From Granulicatella sp041433555 (GTDB lineage: Bacteria > Bacillota > Bacilli > Lactobacillales > Aerococcaceae), in the NCBI RefSeq assembly GCF_041433555.1, contig NZ_JAPWBR010000002.1, positions 1 to 64,000 of the forward strand: 64,000 bases of DNA, given 5' to 3'. Every line of letters begins with the position of its first letter. Position 1 is the first letter of the stretch. The position numbers and the translations under genes were made by a program. The notes beneath the pieces are model-generated. The model did not search any database and had not been told where the DNA came from. It saw only the letters and a program-made list of their open reading frames with translations. Shown here piece by piece: positions 52,468 through 61,658 of this stretch.

Positions 52468-53451
52468 ATGGCATCCACGATTAAAGACGTGGCTAAACTC
52501 GCAGGGGTCTCCCCTTCAACTGTGACGCGCGTATTGCAAGATAAATCAAGCATCAGCGACGCAACTAAAAAGAAAGTGCGTCAGGCGATGGAAACATTGA
52601 ACTATCATCCAAACGTCAATGCACGAAGCTTAGCAAGTAAGAAAACGAATGTCATTGGCGTAGTTCTTCCAGAAGACTCTGATGCATTCTACCAAAACTC
52701 ATTCTTCCCGGAAGTTATTCGAGGGATTGCTCAAATTGCAGCAGATCATCAGTACTCGATTCAATTATGTACAGGGCAAGATAACCATCAGCGTTTAGCA
52801 ATTTTAAAAGATACCATTTTAGGTCGTCGAGTTGACGGTTTAATCTTCCTATACGGGGAATTAGAAGACCCTCTTGTGAACTTTGCGATTGAACAAGAAT
52901 TTCCAGCGGTGATTATCGGTAAGACACTTTCCCCTCTCATTTCATTTGTCGACAATAACAATGAAAAAGCGGGATTTGATGCTACTGAATATATCATTAA
53001 TAAAGGGGCTAAATCGATTGCGTTTATCGGGGGTCGCGACCAACTTTTCGTATCCAGAGAACGTCTCGAGGGTTATAAAAAAGCTTTACGGGAATACAAT
53101 CTCAAAGTTGATGAAAAACTCATTGCTCAAGTAGATGAATTTACGATTGAACGTGGATACGAGACGATTAAAGAGCTTTTGGAAGCTGGAACGATTGATG
53201 GCCTCGTAACAGCTGACTCCCTCTTTGCAGAAGGAGCTTTGCGTTATTTAAACGAGAAACACATTCAAATGCCAAGTATCACTTTTGACTCTGTACGAAC
53301 TTCTGTTCAAATAGAAGCTTATGTAGACGTGCATACGCTCGAATTAGGACGTTCTGCGTTTAAAATCTTACGTAATGTCATTAAGTCAAATAATAGTAAG
53401 AATATGATGTGTTATCGTCAAATCGTTTCACACTCGATTAAAGAACTATAA
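52468..53451 (+). CDS. malR: LacI-family maltose regulator
   Basis: A 327-residue repressor. The helix-turn-helix STIKDVAKLAGVSPSTVTRV and hinge NVNARSLASKKTNVIGVVLP are close to pneumococcal MalR, as is the following DSDAFYQNSFFPEVIRGI. A periplasmic-binding-protein-like effector domain follows (residues 60-327). AAGGAGG precedes the ATG. It lies downstream of the permease genes beyond a terminator. The CGTTTGC-type sites between malQ and the binding-protein gene are its likely targets. Confidence 0.93.
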   Translation: MASTIKDVAKLAGVSPSTVTRVLQDKSSISDATKKKVRQAMETLNYHPNVNARSLASKKTNVIGVVLPEDSDAFYQNSFFPEVIRGIAQIAADHQYSIQLCTGQDNHQRLAILKDTILGRRVDGLIFLYGELEDPLVNFAIEQEFPAVIIGKTLSPLISFVDNNNEKAGFDATEYIINKGAKSIAFIGGRDQLFVSRERLEGYKKALREYNLKVDEKLIAQVDEFTIERGYETIKELLEAGTIDGLVTADSLFAEGALRYLNEKHIQMPSITFDSVRTSVQIEAYVDVHTLELGRSAFKILRNVIKSNNSKNMMCYRQIVSHSIKEL

Positions 53452-53461
53452 TTCAAATAAA

Positions 53462-53503
53462 AGAAGGCACAAGACTCGTCCATTGGATCTTATGCCTTCT
53501 TTT
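53462..53503. terminator. terminator after malR
   Basis: AGAAGGCA pairs with TGCCTTCT across a 24-base middle, with A and T runs outside. Confidence 0.75.
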
Positions 53504-53575
53504 ATTCTACTTTTGTGTTCAATATACTTTATATACGATATCGTTTAAACGTTATAATCTTTTAAAGCAACAAAA

Positions 53576-53601
53576 ACTCCCAAGCACGAATGCCTGGGAG
53601 T
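53576..53601 (-). terminator. rpsO terminator
   Basis: ACTCCCA-GGCA type stem (ACTCCCAGGCA pairing TGC-TTGGGAGT) lies 18 bases after the rpsO stop, with a T run on the minus strand. Confidence 0.85.
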
Positions 53602-53618
53602 TCTCAATTGGCTTAAAA

Positions 53619-53888
53619 TTAACGACGTAATCCTAAACGGTTGATTAATTCACGGTAACGTTGAACATCTTTGTTACGTAAGTATGCTAATAAATTACGA
53701 CGGTGACCAACTTTTTTCATTAATCCACGGTTTGAGTGGAAGTCTTTTTTATGAACACGGATGTGGTCATTTAAGTGGTTGATTTCGTAAGTTAATACAG
53801 CGATTTGTACTTCTGGTGAACCAGTGTCTCCTTCGTGTAATGCATACTCTTTGATGATTTCGTTTTTCTTTTCTTTAGAAATTGCCAT
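53619..53888 (-). CDS. rpsO: 30S ribosomal protein S15
   Basis: An 89-residue ribosomal protein of the small subunit platform. The LHEGDTGSPEVQIAVLTYEI, HKKDFHSNRGLM and RRNLLAYLRNKD segments are unmistakable. In most Firmicutes rpsO is followed by pnp. Here pnp is about 10 kb away with the maltodextrin locus between them. AGAGGTG precedes the ATG. Confidence 0.98.
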   Translation of the reverse strand: MAISKEKKNEIIKEYALHEGDTGSPEVQIAVLTYEINHLNDHIRVHKKDFHSNRGLMKKVGHRRNLLAYLRNKDVQRYRELINRLGLRR

Positions 53889-54020
53889 TTCTAAACACCT
53901 CTTTCTTTTAATTTATGCCTTGTACTGAGTAAAGCGTTGGTGATTCGCAAAACTCTGTAAAAGGTCTGTGCTTTAAGCACTTCATTAATGTACCTTATTT
54001 TGAGTAAAAATGCAAGTGTT
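53889..54020 (-). promoter_or_regulatory. rpsO promoter and leader
   Basis: On the minus strand, TTGCAT and TACATT are 17 bases apart near 53985-54015. They are followed by about 90 bases of leader containing a GTGCTTTAAGCAC hairpin. Autogenous control by S15 is possible but not demonstrated by the sequence. Confidence 0.55.
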
Positions 54021-54021
54021 C

Positions 54022-55623
54022 TTACTGAATTTGTTTATGTTCTACTCGGTCAAAGTATACGTGATTTGGTTGTAATGGTTGATCTCCCATTAACTCTGTG
54101 ACCGTTACTAATTCGTATCCTTCCCCTTGAAGATACTCAATGATAGTTGGTAAGGCTTCTACCGACTCTTCATGAATATCATGCATTAATAAGATTCCGC
54201 CGTTATGAGCCGTTTCTTTAACGCGCTCAATCGTTTTGGCTGCATCTCTATATTTCCAGTCATATGAATCAATTGACCAGTTTACAATGGCAATACCTGC
54301 TTGTTCGGCTACCATCTTGTCAAAAGCTCCATATGGTGGACGAAGACTCATTGGTCTTAGACCTCCTGTTGCTTTTGCGATTAAATCTGAAGTGGTATGC
54401 ACTTCTTTATAGACTTCATCAGCTGTTTTCTTCGTTAATTGAGGATGGCTGTAACTGTGATCTCCAAGTTCATGGCCTTCTGCTACAACTTGTTGCACGA
54501 GAGCTTCATTGCCCTCTATGTGGCTTCCTACGATATAGAACGTTGCATGAGCGTTATATTTCTTCAAGATTTCTAACACTTTTGGTGTCGTTTCTGCACG
54601 TGGGCCATCGTCAAAGGATAGTGCAATTCTCTTCTTCCCTAGTTTATCTTTTACAGTCGCTAGGTACGCTTCGTAATTGTCTTTTTCTGTTTCAGGAATC
54701 ATGTTTTCGTTCATGTATGCAAATAATTCAGTAAATGGAATGGTCCATTCTGCATCTTGATCACTTGCATCTTTATATTTCACACGAACTCCATTTTGGA
54801 TAATCGAAGCATCTAACTTCTTCCAGTTTCCATCCATAAATTGCGCAGTCACTTTAGCAGTTTGCTCGTCTGATAAACCATTTGCTTTTGCTTCATCTAA
54901 AGCCTTCTTCACGAAGAAGTTAGACACTGCGAGTTCATTGTTAAATAATTTAGCAATCTCGAATGGTTGTAATGTATCCGCAAATACTAATTGGTGTGAG
55001 AGCTCTTTAAATTCTAACTGTTCAAAACCACTCTCTTTTTGTTGATAAACAGACACATAGTAGTGAATATCGTTTACGTTTGAGATGATTTTTGTTTGGT
55101 ACGCCTTGAAGAAGATAAGTGTCTTCTTAGTAGCTCCCGCGTACTTTTCAAGAACTTCTTGTTTCAACGCGTCCATTTCAGTCGCAATGGCTTCAATCGG
55201 ATTACCAGAAGCATCTGTTGGGATTAACTCCTGCACTTCCATATTGCCTTTTGTTTCATCTTTCACGGTTAAATTCTCGTTATATTTCTTCGCATCTTCT
55301 TGTTCGACTTGAATAATACGTTTGAATTCTTCTTCATTGAACTGATCTGCCATAATGCGGTGAATTGTTAATAATTCAAAAATCAAAATAAGAAACGTTA
55401 AAATCCCAATGACCCAGAAAATCGTTTTATTCATTTTTTTCTTAGGTCTTTTCTTCTTAGGCTTTTTCCCACCAAAGAGTTCTTTTTCTTCCAGTTCCTC
55501 AAGAGCTTCCTCTTCGACTACTTCTGTTTCTTCGAAGTCTTCTGGAGCTTGCGTATATTTATTTTCCTTTTTTGAGTGCTCATCTTTGCCACTTTTGGCT
55601 CTTCGTTGAATGACCTTCTCCAT
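54022..55623 (-). CDS. membrane-anchored polysaccharide deacetylase (PgdA/PdaC-like)
   Basis: A 533-residue protein. Residues 1-65 are cytoplasmic, acidic then Lys-rich (PKKKRPKKK). Residues 68-88 are a membrane helix. Residues about 110-325 resemble the DUF3298/PdaC-type outer domain. Residues about 330-520 are a NodB domain with LSFDDGP (catalytic and metal Asp), HSYSHPQL (metal His pair), RPPYG and LLMHDIHE. Members deacetylate wall N-acetyl sugars, which increases lysozyme resistance. The substrate here is inferred. It lies upstream of rpsO and separate from it. Confidence 0.92.
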   Translation of the reverse strand: MEKVIQRRAKSGKDEHSKKENKYTQAPEDFEETEVVEEEALEELEEKELFGGKKPKKKRPKKKMNKTIFWVIGILTFLILIFELLTIHRIMADQFNEEEFKRIIQVEQEDAKKYNENLTVKDETKGNMEVQELIPTDASGNPIEAIATEMDALKQEVLEKYAGATKKTLIFFKAYQTKIISNVNDIHYYVSVYQQKESGFEQLEFKELSHQLVFADTLQPFEIAKLFNNELAVSNFFVKKALDEAKANGLSDEQTAKVTAQFMDGNWKKLDASIIQNGVRVKYKDASDQDAEWTIPFTELFAYMNENMIPETEKDNYEAYLATVKDKLGKKRIALSFDDGPRAETTPKVLEILKKYNAHATFYIVGSHIEGNEALVQQVVAEGHELGDHSYSHPQLTKKTADEVYKEVHTTSDLIAKATGGLRPMSLRPPYGAFDKMVAEQAGIAIVNWSIDSYDWKYRDAAKTIERVKETAHNGGILLMHDIHEESVEALPTIIEYLQGEGYELVTVTELMGDQPLQPNHVYFDRVEHKQIQ

Positions 55624-55647
55624 ACTCCTATACCCCTTAATCGAATA

Positions 55648-56082
55648 CTATTTTTGTTTCTTTTGACACTCTGGGCACACTCCGTACACTTCCATACGGT
55701 GTCCTCTTACTTTAAATCCTGTCAGCTGTTCTGCAGCTTTTTCAACGTCTTCGAGTACTGGGTAATAAAGGTCCACCACTTTCCCACACACGTCGCATAC
55801 GGCGTGATAATGTTGTCCTAAATCAAAGTCATAACGACTCGCGCTATCCCCATACGTCAATTCTTTTACGACGCCTTCTTTAATAAATAGATTTAAGTTA
55901 TTGTAAACAGTTGCCACACTCACTTGTGGATCCTCTTTTGTCAACGCCTTGAAGATTTCTTCGGCCGTTGGATGCGTGTGTACACTTGCTAAAAACTCAA
56001 GCATCGCAACACGTTGAGGTGTAATTCTTACCCCTTTTTTGCGAAGTTGACCAACAACTTCCTTCAATTCTTCTTTATGCAT
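55648..56082 (-). CDS. perR: Fur-family regulator, PerR-like
   Basis: A 144-residue metal-dependent repressor. The winged helix (RITPQRVAMLEFLASVHTHPTAEEIFKAL) is followed by the VSVATVYNNLNLF recognition helix. The metal region HYHAVCDVCGKVVDL and the closing CPECQ pair give the structural Cys4 zinc site. Overall it resembles PerR, the peroxide sensor. Fur or Zur cannot be excluded without structural modelling. It is encoded 24 bases from the deacetylase gene on the same strand. Confidence 0.9.
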   Translation of the reverse strand: MHKEELKEVVGQLRKKGVRITPQRVAMLEFLASVHTHPTAEEIFKALTKEDPQVSVATVYNNLNLFIKEGVVKELTYGDSASRYDFDLGQHYHAVCDVCGKVVDLYYPVLEDVEKAAEQLTGFKVRGHRMEVYGVCPECQKKQK

Positions 56083-56203
56083 ACTATTACCTGATTTCTA
56101 TGTACTAAGTTTTATTTTGTCATTCATTATTTTCTCAAATTTCCGGTTAAATTGCAAGTGTTTGAGTTAATAATTTTGTAACATTGTAACATTTTTGTAA
56201 CAA

Positions 56204-56238
56204 AAGAAGACCCGCTCCTATTCGAGACGAGTCTTCTT
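56204..56238 (-). terminator. terminator after the PfpI gene
   Basis: AAGAAGAC pairs with GTCTTCTT, enclosing a CGCTC/GACG pair. It lies just beyond the stop at 56246. Confidence 0.8.
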
Positions 56239-56245
56239 GCCATTT

Positions 56246-56800
56246 TTATTTTTTGAGAAGTTTATTATATTGCATTCCTTCACGAAGAGCACTAGTGTCA
56301 GTACCCAACGTTTCTGCAATCGTATAGGCAAATTCAAAGGTTGCAGCTGGTCCACATCCCGTAATGAGTTTTCCATCTGTTTCCACGAGCTGTCCTGTAT
56401 ACGTTCCTTGGTTGATGTCTTTTTCTACACCAGGGTAGCAAGTATATTTCTTGCCCTTGAGTAATCCTGCACGGTGCAGTGCAATTGGAGCTGCACAAAT
56501 CGCTGCGATAATTTTTCCTTTTTTAGAATACTCTTTTAGTTTCTTAATAAGAAATTCATCATCTCGTAAATGAGTGGCTCCTGGAAGACCACCTGGTAGT
56601 ACGAGCGCATCGATATCCGCCCAGTAGAATGTATCGAGTACATCATCCATTTTTACAGGAATATGATGACTTCCAGTAATCACTTCACTGCCCAGTCCTA
56701 CTGTGTGCACTGTGTGTCCTGCTCTTCTTAAAATATCAACCGTTGCAAGGCCTTCGATTTCTTCAAATCCTTGCGCGAAAAATACAACGACATTTGCCAT
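56246..56800 (-). CDS. DJ-1/PfpI family protein
   Basis: A 184-residue flavodoxin-like protein. The nucleophile elbow is AAICAAPIAL, with Cys as nucleophile, and DALVLPGGLPGATHLRD carries the conserved Glu/Asp-type loop. Family members act on glyoxal adducts or as redox chaperones; the exact role is unknown. It lies 15 bases after the HerA-like gene, so the two form an operon. Confidence 0.93.
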   Translation of the reverse strand: MANVVVFFAQGFEEIEGLATVDILRRAGHTVHTVGLGSEVITGSHHIPVKMDDVLDTFYWADIDALVLPGGLPGATHLRDDEFLIKKLKEYSKKGKIIAAICAAPIALHRAGLLKGKKYTCYPGVEKDINQGTYTGQLVETDGKLITGCGPAATFEFAYTIAETLGTDTSALREGMQYNKLLKK

Positions 56801-56815
56801 TATTTTGGCCTCCTC

Positions 56816-58393
56816 TTATTTTTTGAATAAGCCCATTACGCCACGTGTAATCACACGACCAACTTCACGACCCACACTTGACATAACGTTCTTAGTGAAG
56901 CGGTCCATTGCTGAATCTCCGCGTTTTGTAGCGGCTTGACGTGCTTGACGCTCTAATTCTTTTTGTTCACGTTCGCGTTCTTTTTCTTCTAATTTTGCTT
57001 GTCTTTCAGCTTCTTTTTGTGCAAGTGCTTCTTGCTTTTCAGCTTCTTTACGATCTAATTCAGCTTGTTTTTCAGCTTCTTTTTGCGCAAGTTCAGCTTC
57101 TTTTTCTTGTTTGAATTGTTCATCTAACGCTGCTAATTGTTCATGAGCAGATTCACGGTCAAACATTTCTGCATATTTATCGTAGAATGCTGATTGATTG
57201 ATGAGTTGTTGACGAACAAGCGGATCGCCTGCTTCTAATTTACTCTTAGGAGGGTAAATTGATACTACTTCTGCAAAGCTTGGGGAACCATCTTCTTGAA
57301 GTGTTGAAACAACTGCATCCCCTACTTTAAGGTTTGTAATTACTGTTACTAAATCTTGTCCATCTTCTTGACGGAACGTTTCTGCTACAGCTTTTACGTT
57401 CTTTTGTTCAGCTGGAGTGAACGCACGTAATCCGTGTTGCACGCGGTTCCCTAATTGGCTCGCGATAGCATTTGGAATATCAGTTGGGTTTTGTGTTACG
57501 AAGAAAATACTAATTCCTTTAGAACGGATTAAACGAACGATTAATTCGATTTTCTCTTGAACTGCAGCATTGCTTTGGCCGAATAATACGTGAGCTTCAT
57601 CGAAGAAGAAGACTAATTTTGGTTTATCTAAGTCCCCAACTTCTGGTAAGTTTTCGTATAATTCTGATAAGAACCATAGTAAGAATGTTGCGTATAATTT
57701 TGGTGTTTGGAATAATTTTTCAGACGCTAAAATATTGATGACCCCACGGCCATTTTGGTCTTGTTTAAATAAGTCATTGATTTCAAACGCTGGTTCACCG
57801 AAGAATTGGTCTCCACCTTGTTGTTCTAATACGAGTAAGCTACGTAAAATAGAACCAATTGATTGTTGTGCGATATTTCCGTATAAGTTACGTAATTCCC
57901 CAGCATGTGCGCCAACGTAATTTAACATTGCACGTAAGTCTTTAATGTCGATTAATAATAATCCTTGGTCGTCCGCTACTTTAAACGCAATGTTTAAAAT
58001 ACCTTCTTGAGTTTCGTTTAAACCTAATAATTGAGCTAATAAAATTGGTCCCATTTCTGAGATTGTAGTACGGATATTAATTCCGTTTTCCCCAAAGACA
58101 TCCCAGAAAGCAACAGGATATGAGCTTGGTTCGAAGTCTTCTACATGAACTTTTGCCAAGCGTTCTGCAATCTTCTCAGTTACTTCGCCTTTTTCAGCAA
58201 GGCTTGCTAAATCCCCTTTAATATCTGATAAGAATACAGGAACTCCTGCTTCACTTAATTGCTCCGCTAATACTTTTAACGTTACAGTTTTACCTGTACC
58301 TGTAGCCCCTGCAATGACACCGTGACGGTTTAGTTTATTCGCCATAAATTGTGCTGGTTTTGAACCATATCCGAAAGAAATAGTTTGAGTCAT
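56816..58393 (-). CDS. HerA-like ATPase (DUF853/YjgR type)
   Basis: A 525-residue P-loop ATPase. Walker A is GATGTGKTVTLK (about residues 30-41). Walker B is LVFFFDEAHVLF. FFVTQNPTDIPNAIASQLGNRVQ is the family's sensor region. Residues about 415-500 are a charged Glu/Lys/Ala coiled coil made of imperfect repeats of EKQAELxxKEA. Function is unknown in bacteria; relatives are classed as helicase HerA-like. AGGAGG precedes the ATG. Confidence 0.93.
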   Translation of the reverse strand: MTQTISFGYGSKPAQFMANKLNRHGVIAGATGTGKTVTLKVLAEQLSEAGVPVFLSDIKGDLASLAEKGEVTEKIAERLAKVHVEDFEPSSYPVAFWDVFGENGINIRTTISEMGPILLAQLLGLNETQEGILNIAFKVADDQGLLLIDIKDLRAMLNYVGAHAGELRNLYGNIAQQSIGSILRSLLVLEQQGGDQFFGEPAFEINDLFKQDQNGRGVINILASEKLFQTPKLYATFLLWFLSELYENLPEVGDLDKPKLVFFFDEAHVLFGQSNAAVQEKIELIVRLIRSKGISIFFVTQNPTDIPNAIASQLGNRVQHGLRAFTPAEQKNVKAVAETFRQEDGQDLVTVITNLKVGDAVVSTLQEDGSPSFAEVVSIYPPKSKLEAGDPLVRQQLINQSAFYDKYAEMFDRESAHEQLAALDEQFKQEKEAELAQKEAEKQAELDRKEAEKQEALAQKEAERQAKLEEKEREREQKELERQARQAATKRGDSAMDRFTKNVMSSVGREVGRVITRGVMGLFKK

Positions 58394-58543
58394 AAAACTC
58401 CTCCTTTTATTTTTACACTTCTACAATATTACAGAAAGCGCTAAAATGCTACTAAAATGAAAGGAAAAATCTAGATTATTTGACTTGTTTTGATATTCAA
58501 AGTATATTTATTTAGAATAGAAATATAATTCAAAGGAGAACCC

Positions 58544-59389
58544 ATGATGAAATGGAAAATTATTGCAGATTCTGGTTGTGATTTACGCGAAATCGAGAAT
58601 CTTGCTCCAGATACACAGTACATTAACGTACCACTAACAGTTCAAGTTGGTGACAAACACTATACAGATGATGCCTCTTTAGATATCGATGCTATGATGA
58701 TTGAAATGTATCAATCGAAAGACCAAACAGCTTCAGCTTGCCCTAGCCCAGATGCATTCCTTGAAGCTTACAAAGGTGCAGAAAATGTCATCGTCATTAC
58801 GATTACGGGTGGCTTATCAGGAAGCCAAAACAGTGCGCAACTCGCAAAAAACATGCTTTTAGAAGAAGCACCTGAAACAAATATCGAAGTGTTCGATAGC
58901 CTTTCAGCAAGTAGTGAGATGGTTCTTTTCGTACAAAAAGCCAACGAACTCATCTCTCAAGGCCTCTCTTACGAAGAAGTCGTAGCTGCATTAAAAGATT
59001 ATTTAGCAAGCACAAAACTATTATTTGTCCTTGCACGTGTCGATAACTTAGTGAAAAATGGTCGCTTAAACAAATTAGTCGGCGCCGTAATCGGAATGCT
59101 CAATATCCACTTAGTCGGAAATGCATCTCCAGAAGGAACTTTAAACCTTCTTCACAAAGCAAAAGGTCAAAAGAAAGCTGTCCAAGCACTTTGGGCTGAA
59201 ATGAAGAAAAATGGTTACAAAGGTGGCCGAGTGGTCATTAGCCACTGCAGTAATCCAGAAATCTGCGGCTTAATTCAATCAGCCATTCATGGTGAATTCC
59301 CAGAAGCGGACGTTTCAAGCATTCATACAAGCGGTATCTGCAGCTATTATGCAGAACAAGGCGGAATCCTAATGGGATACGAGGCTTAA
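58544..59389 (+). CDS. DegV family fatty-acid-binding protein
   Basis: A 281-residue protein of the DegV/FakB group, which present fatty acids for phosphorylation by FakA. IIADSGCDLR and the ITGGLSGSQNSAQLAK lipid-binding Ser loop are typical, as is RVDNLVKNGRL. It is divergent from the HerA-like gene. AAAGGAGAA precedes the ATG. Fatty-acid kinase partners are not in this window. Confidence 0.95.
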   Translation: MMKWKIIADSGCDLREIENLAPDTQYINVPLTVQVGDKHYTDDASLDIDAMMIEMYQSKDQTASACPSPDAFLEAYKGAENVIVITITGGLSGSQNSAQLAKNMLLEEAPETNIEVFDSLSASSEMVLFVQKANELISQGLSYEEVVAALKDYLASTKLLFVLARVDNLVKNGRLNKLVGAVIGMLNIHLVGNASPEGTLNLLHKAKGQKKAVQALWAEMKKNGYKGGRVVISHCSNPEICGLIQSAIHGEFPEADVSSIHTSGICSYYAEQGGILMGYEA

Positions 59390-59406
59390 ACTAAATAAAT
59401 TCGAAA

Positions 59407-59436
59407 AGACTCTCTAATCACTCGATTAGAGAGTCT
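59407..59436. terminator. two-way terminator between degV and prfC
   Basis: AGACTCTCTAAT pairs with ATTAGAGAGTCT around a six-base loop, with flanking T and A runs for the convergent genes. Confidence 0.9.
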
Positions 59437-59446
59437 CTTATTTTTA

Positions 59447-61021
59447 TTAAAACAATGCTTTTAATTCTACATCTGGATGTTTATCTTTGAACCAGTTTAA
59501 GGCAAATTGGTTTTCGAATAAGAAGACTGGTTGGTCAAAACGGTCGCGACATAATAAGTTTCGACTTGATGACATATTTGGATCCAGTTGTTCTTCGTCA
59601 ATCCATCTGGCAATCTTGCTTCCAATTGGAGTCAAGATTACTTCGGCATTGTATTCATTTAATAAGCGGTATTGGAACACTTCGAATTGCAGTTGACCAA
59701 CGGCACCAAGGATATATTCTCCTGTATGGTAAGTCTTGTACAATTGGATAGCTCCTTCTTGTACTAACTGCTCGATTCCTTTATGGAATGATTTTTGCTT
59801 CATCACGTTTTTTGCAGAAACTTTATTAAAGAGCTCTGGCGTAAATTGTGGTAGTGGTTCGAACTGCACAGCGTTCTTCCCTGAGTAAATCGTATCTCCG
59901 ATTTGGAAGTTCCCTGTATCGTAGAGTCCAATGATATCGCCTGCTACGGCTGCTTTAACTGTTTCACGGCTATCGGCCATGAATTGCGTTGTATGTGATA
60001 ATTTCATTTTCTTTTGCGAACGGTTCACGGTAATATCCATCCCTGGAGTAAATTCTCCTGAACAGATACGTACAAATGCGATACGGTCGCGGTGGGCTGG
60101 GTTCATGTTTGCTTGAATTTTGAAAATGAATCCAGTGAATTGTTCTTGTAGTGGGTCTACCAATTCTCCTGATTCAGTTTTCTTGGCAGATGGACTTGGC
60201 GCAAAATCAACGAATGCATCTAAGAATGTTTGAACCCCAAATCCTGTTAACGCCGACCCGAAGAATACTGGTGTTAATTTACCAGCCGCAATCTTCTCTT
60301 CATCGAATGCATTTCCTGCTTCTAATAAGAGTTGTGCATCTTCGATTGCTTGGCTATAAAGCGTAGATTGTTTGAAAGCATAATCGCCGTCCACTTCGCC
60401 ATCTTCATTCAATGGTAAGAAGTCATTATCATCATTCTCTTCTGGATGCATCAATTCTACACGTTTGTTGTAAATGTCATATAACCCTAAGAATGTTTTT
60501 CCCATCCCCATTGGCCAGTTCATTGGATACGCGTCAATGCCTAATACTTCTTCTAGTTCCGCGATTAATTCTAGCGGTTCACGTCCATCACGGTCTAATT
60601 TATTGATGAATGTAAAGATTGGAATTCCACGCATACTACAAACTTCGAATAATTTCTTCGTTTGCGGCTCAATCCCTTTAGCACTGTCGATGACCATCAC
60701 AGCACTATCCACGGCCATTAATGTACGGTACGTATCTTCTGAGAAGTCCTCGTGCCCTGGTGTGTCCACGATATTAATATGGTTTCCATCGTATTCCACT
60801 TGCATTACTGAACTCGTAACAGAAATCCCACGTTGTTTTTCGATTTCCATCCAGTCAGATTTTGCAAACTTCCCTGTTTTCTTCCCTTTTACGGTACCGG
60901 CCTGACGAATCGCACCCCCGTATAAGAGTAATTGTTCTGTAATCGTTGTTTTCCCAGCATCCGGGTGGGAAATAATCGCAAAGGTCTTGCGAGATTGTAC
61001 TTCTTCTTTTAAGTGTGACAT
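59447..61021 (-). CDS. prfC: peptide chain release factor 3
   Basis: GTPase that recycles RF1/RF2 from the ribosome after termination. G1 is ISHPDAGKTT; G2/G3 include RGISVTSSVMQ and VDTPGHEDFSEDTYR; G4 is TFINKLDRDGR. With the start at 61021 (MSHLKEEV) the protein has 524 residues. AAGGAG lies six bases upstream of that ATG. The longer in-frame start is rejected for lack of a ribosome-binding site. Confidence 0.97.
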   Translation of the reverse strand: MSHLKEEVQSRKTFAIISHPDAGKTTITEQLLLYGGAIRQAGTVKGKKTGKFAKSDWMEIEKQRGISVTSSVMQVEYDGNHINIVDTPGHEDFSEDTYRTLMAVDSAVMVIDSAKGIEPQTKKLFEVCSMRGIPIFTFINKLDRDGREPLELIAELEEVLGIDAYPMNWPMGMGKTFLGLYDIYNKRVELMHPEENDDNDFLPLNEDGEVDGDYAFKQSTLYSQAIEDAQLLLEAGNAFDEEKIAAGKLTPVFFGSALTGFGVQTFLDAFVDFAPSPSAKKTESGELVDPLQEQFTGFIFKIQANMNPAHRDRIAFVRICSGEFTPGMDITVNRSQKKMKLSHTTQFMADSRETVKAAVAGDIIGLYDTGNFQIGDTIYSGKNAVQFEPLPQFTPELFNKVSAKNVMKQKSFHKGIEQLVQEGAIQLYKTYHTGEYILGAVGQLQFEVFQYRLLNEYNAEVILTPIGSKIARWIDEEQLDPNMSSSRNLLCRDRFDQPVFLFENQFALNWFKDKHPDVELKALF

Positions 61022-61159
61022 GAGTATCTCCTTCGTATTTATTCTCAAGTATTATAGCCGATTTTTACGATTTTTAAAAGTTTAAAAACACCCTCTAGAA
61101 GGATTTGAGAAAGTGCGGTATACTTATAGACAGTAAAATGTCTTTCAGGAGGTCGCTCA

Positions 61160-61615
61160 ATGTCGAAAGAATTACCCATTATTTATATTAGTTTAACTGG
61201 AAATACACACAACTTTGTCACTCGTTTAAAAGACCATTTACGCTTTTTGGACCCCTCTTTAAACGTGACACTAACGAATGTGAAAGACCTTGTCAAAGGC
61301 CAAGAAGACTACTTTAAAGTAGGAAAACCATTCGTTGCGTTTCTTCCAACTTACTTAGAGGGTGGAAATGGCGTGGACAATGGAGACGTCGAAGTCTTAA
61401 CGAATCCTCTAGGCGATTTCTTAGCCTATGAACATAATTACGCACATTGCTTTGGCGTCATTGGTAGCGGAAATCGTAACTTCAATAAGCAATTCTGCCT
61501 CACTGCTCGTCAATATTCTGAGCGTTTTGGCTTTCCAGTGCTCGATGAATTTGAGCTACGTGGAAGTAACCGCGATGTAGAGCGCATTGCTGCAATGCTT
61601 CTTGAAAAAATCTAA
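61160..61615 (+). CDS. nrdI: NrdI flavodoxin for class Ib ribonucleotide reductase
   Basis: A 151-residue FMN protein that helps assemble the manganese tyrosyl-radical cofactor of NrdF. IIYISLTGNTHNFVTRL is the phosphate-binding loop, and GVIGSGNRNFNKQFCLTARQYSE is the second flavin segment. It has a good AGGAGG site. It is unlinked to nrdE/nrdF here, though this orphan arrangement is known in streptococci. It is divergent from prfC. Confidence 0.93.
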   Translation: MSKELPIIYISLTGNTHNFVTRLKDHLRFLDPSLNVTLTNVKDLVKGQEDYFKVGKPFVAFLPTYLEGGNGVDNGDVEVLTNPLGDFLAYEHNYAHCFGVIGSGNRNFNKQFCLTARQYSERFGFPVLDEFELRGSNRDVERIAAMLLEKI

Positions 61616-61625
61616 ACACTTAAAT

Positions 61626-61652
61626 AGGCCCGCAGAAAATTTCTGCGAGCCT
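61626..61652. terminator. two-way terminator between nrdI and pip
   Basis: AGGC-CGCAGAAA pairs with TTTCTGCG-GCCT, with a T-rich tail on the plus strand. Confidence 0.85.
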
Positions 61653-61658
61653 TTCTTT

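Noticed and set aside
60474..60905. 143-codon plus-strand frame opposite prfC
   Set aside because: It is antisense to a clearly conserved GTPase gene and has no independent coding evidence.
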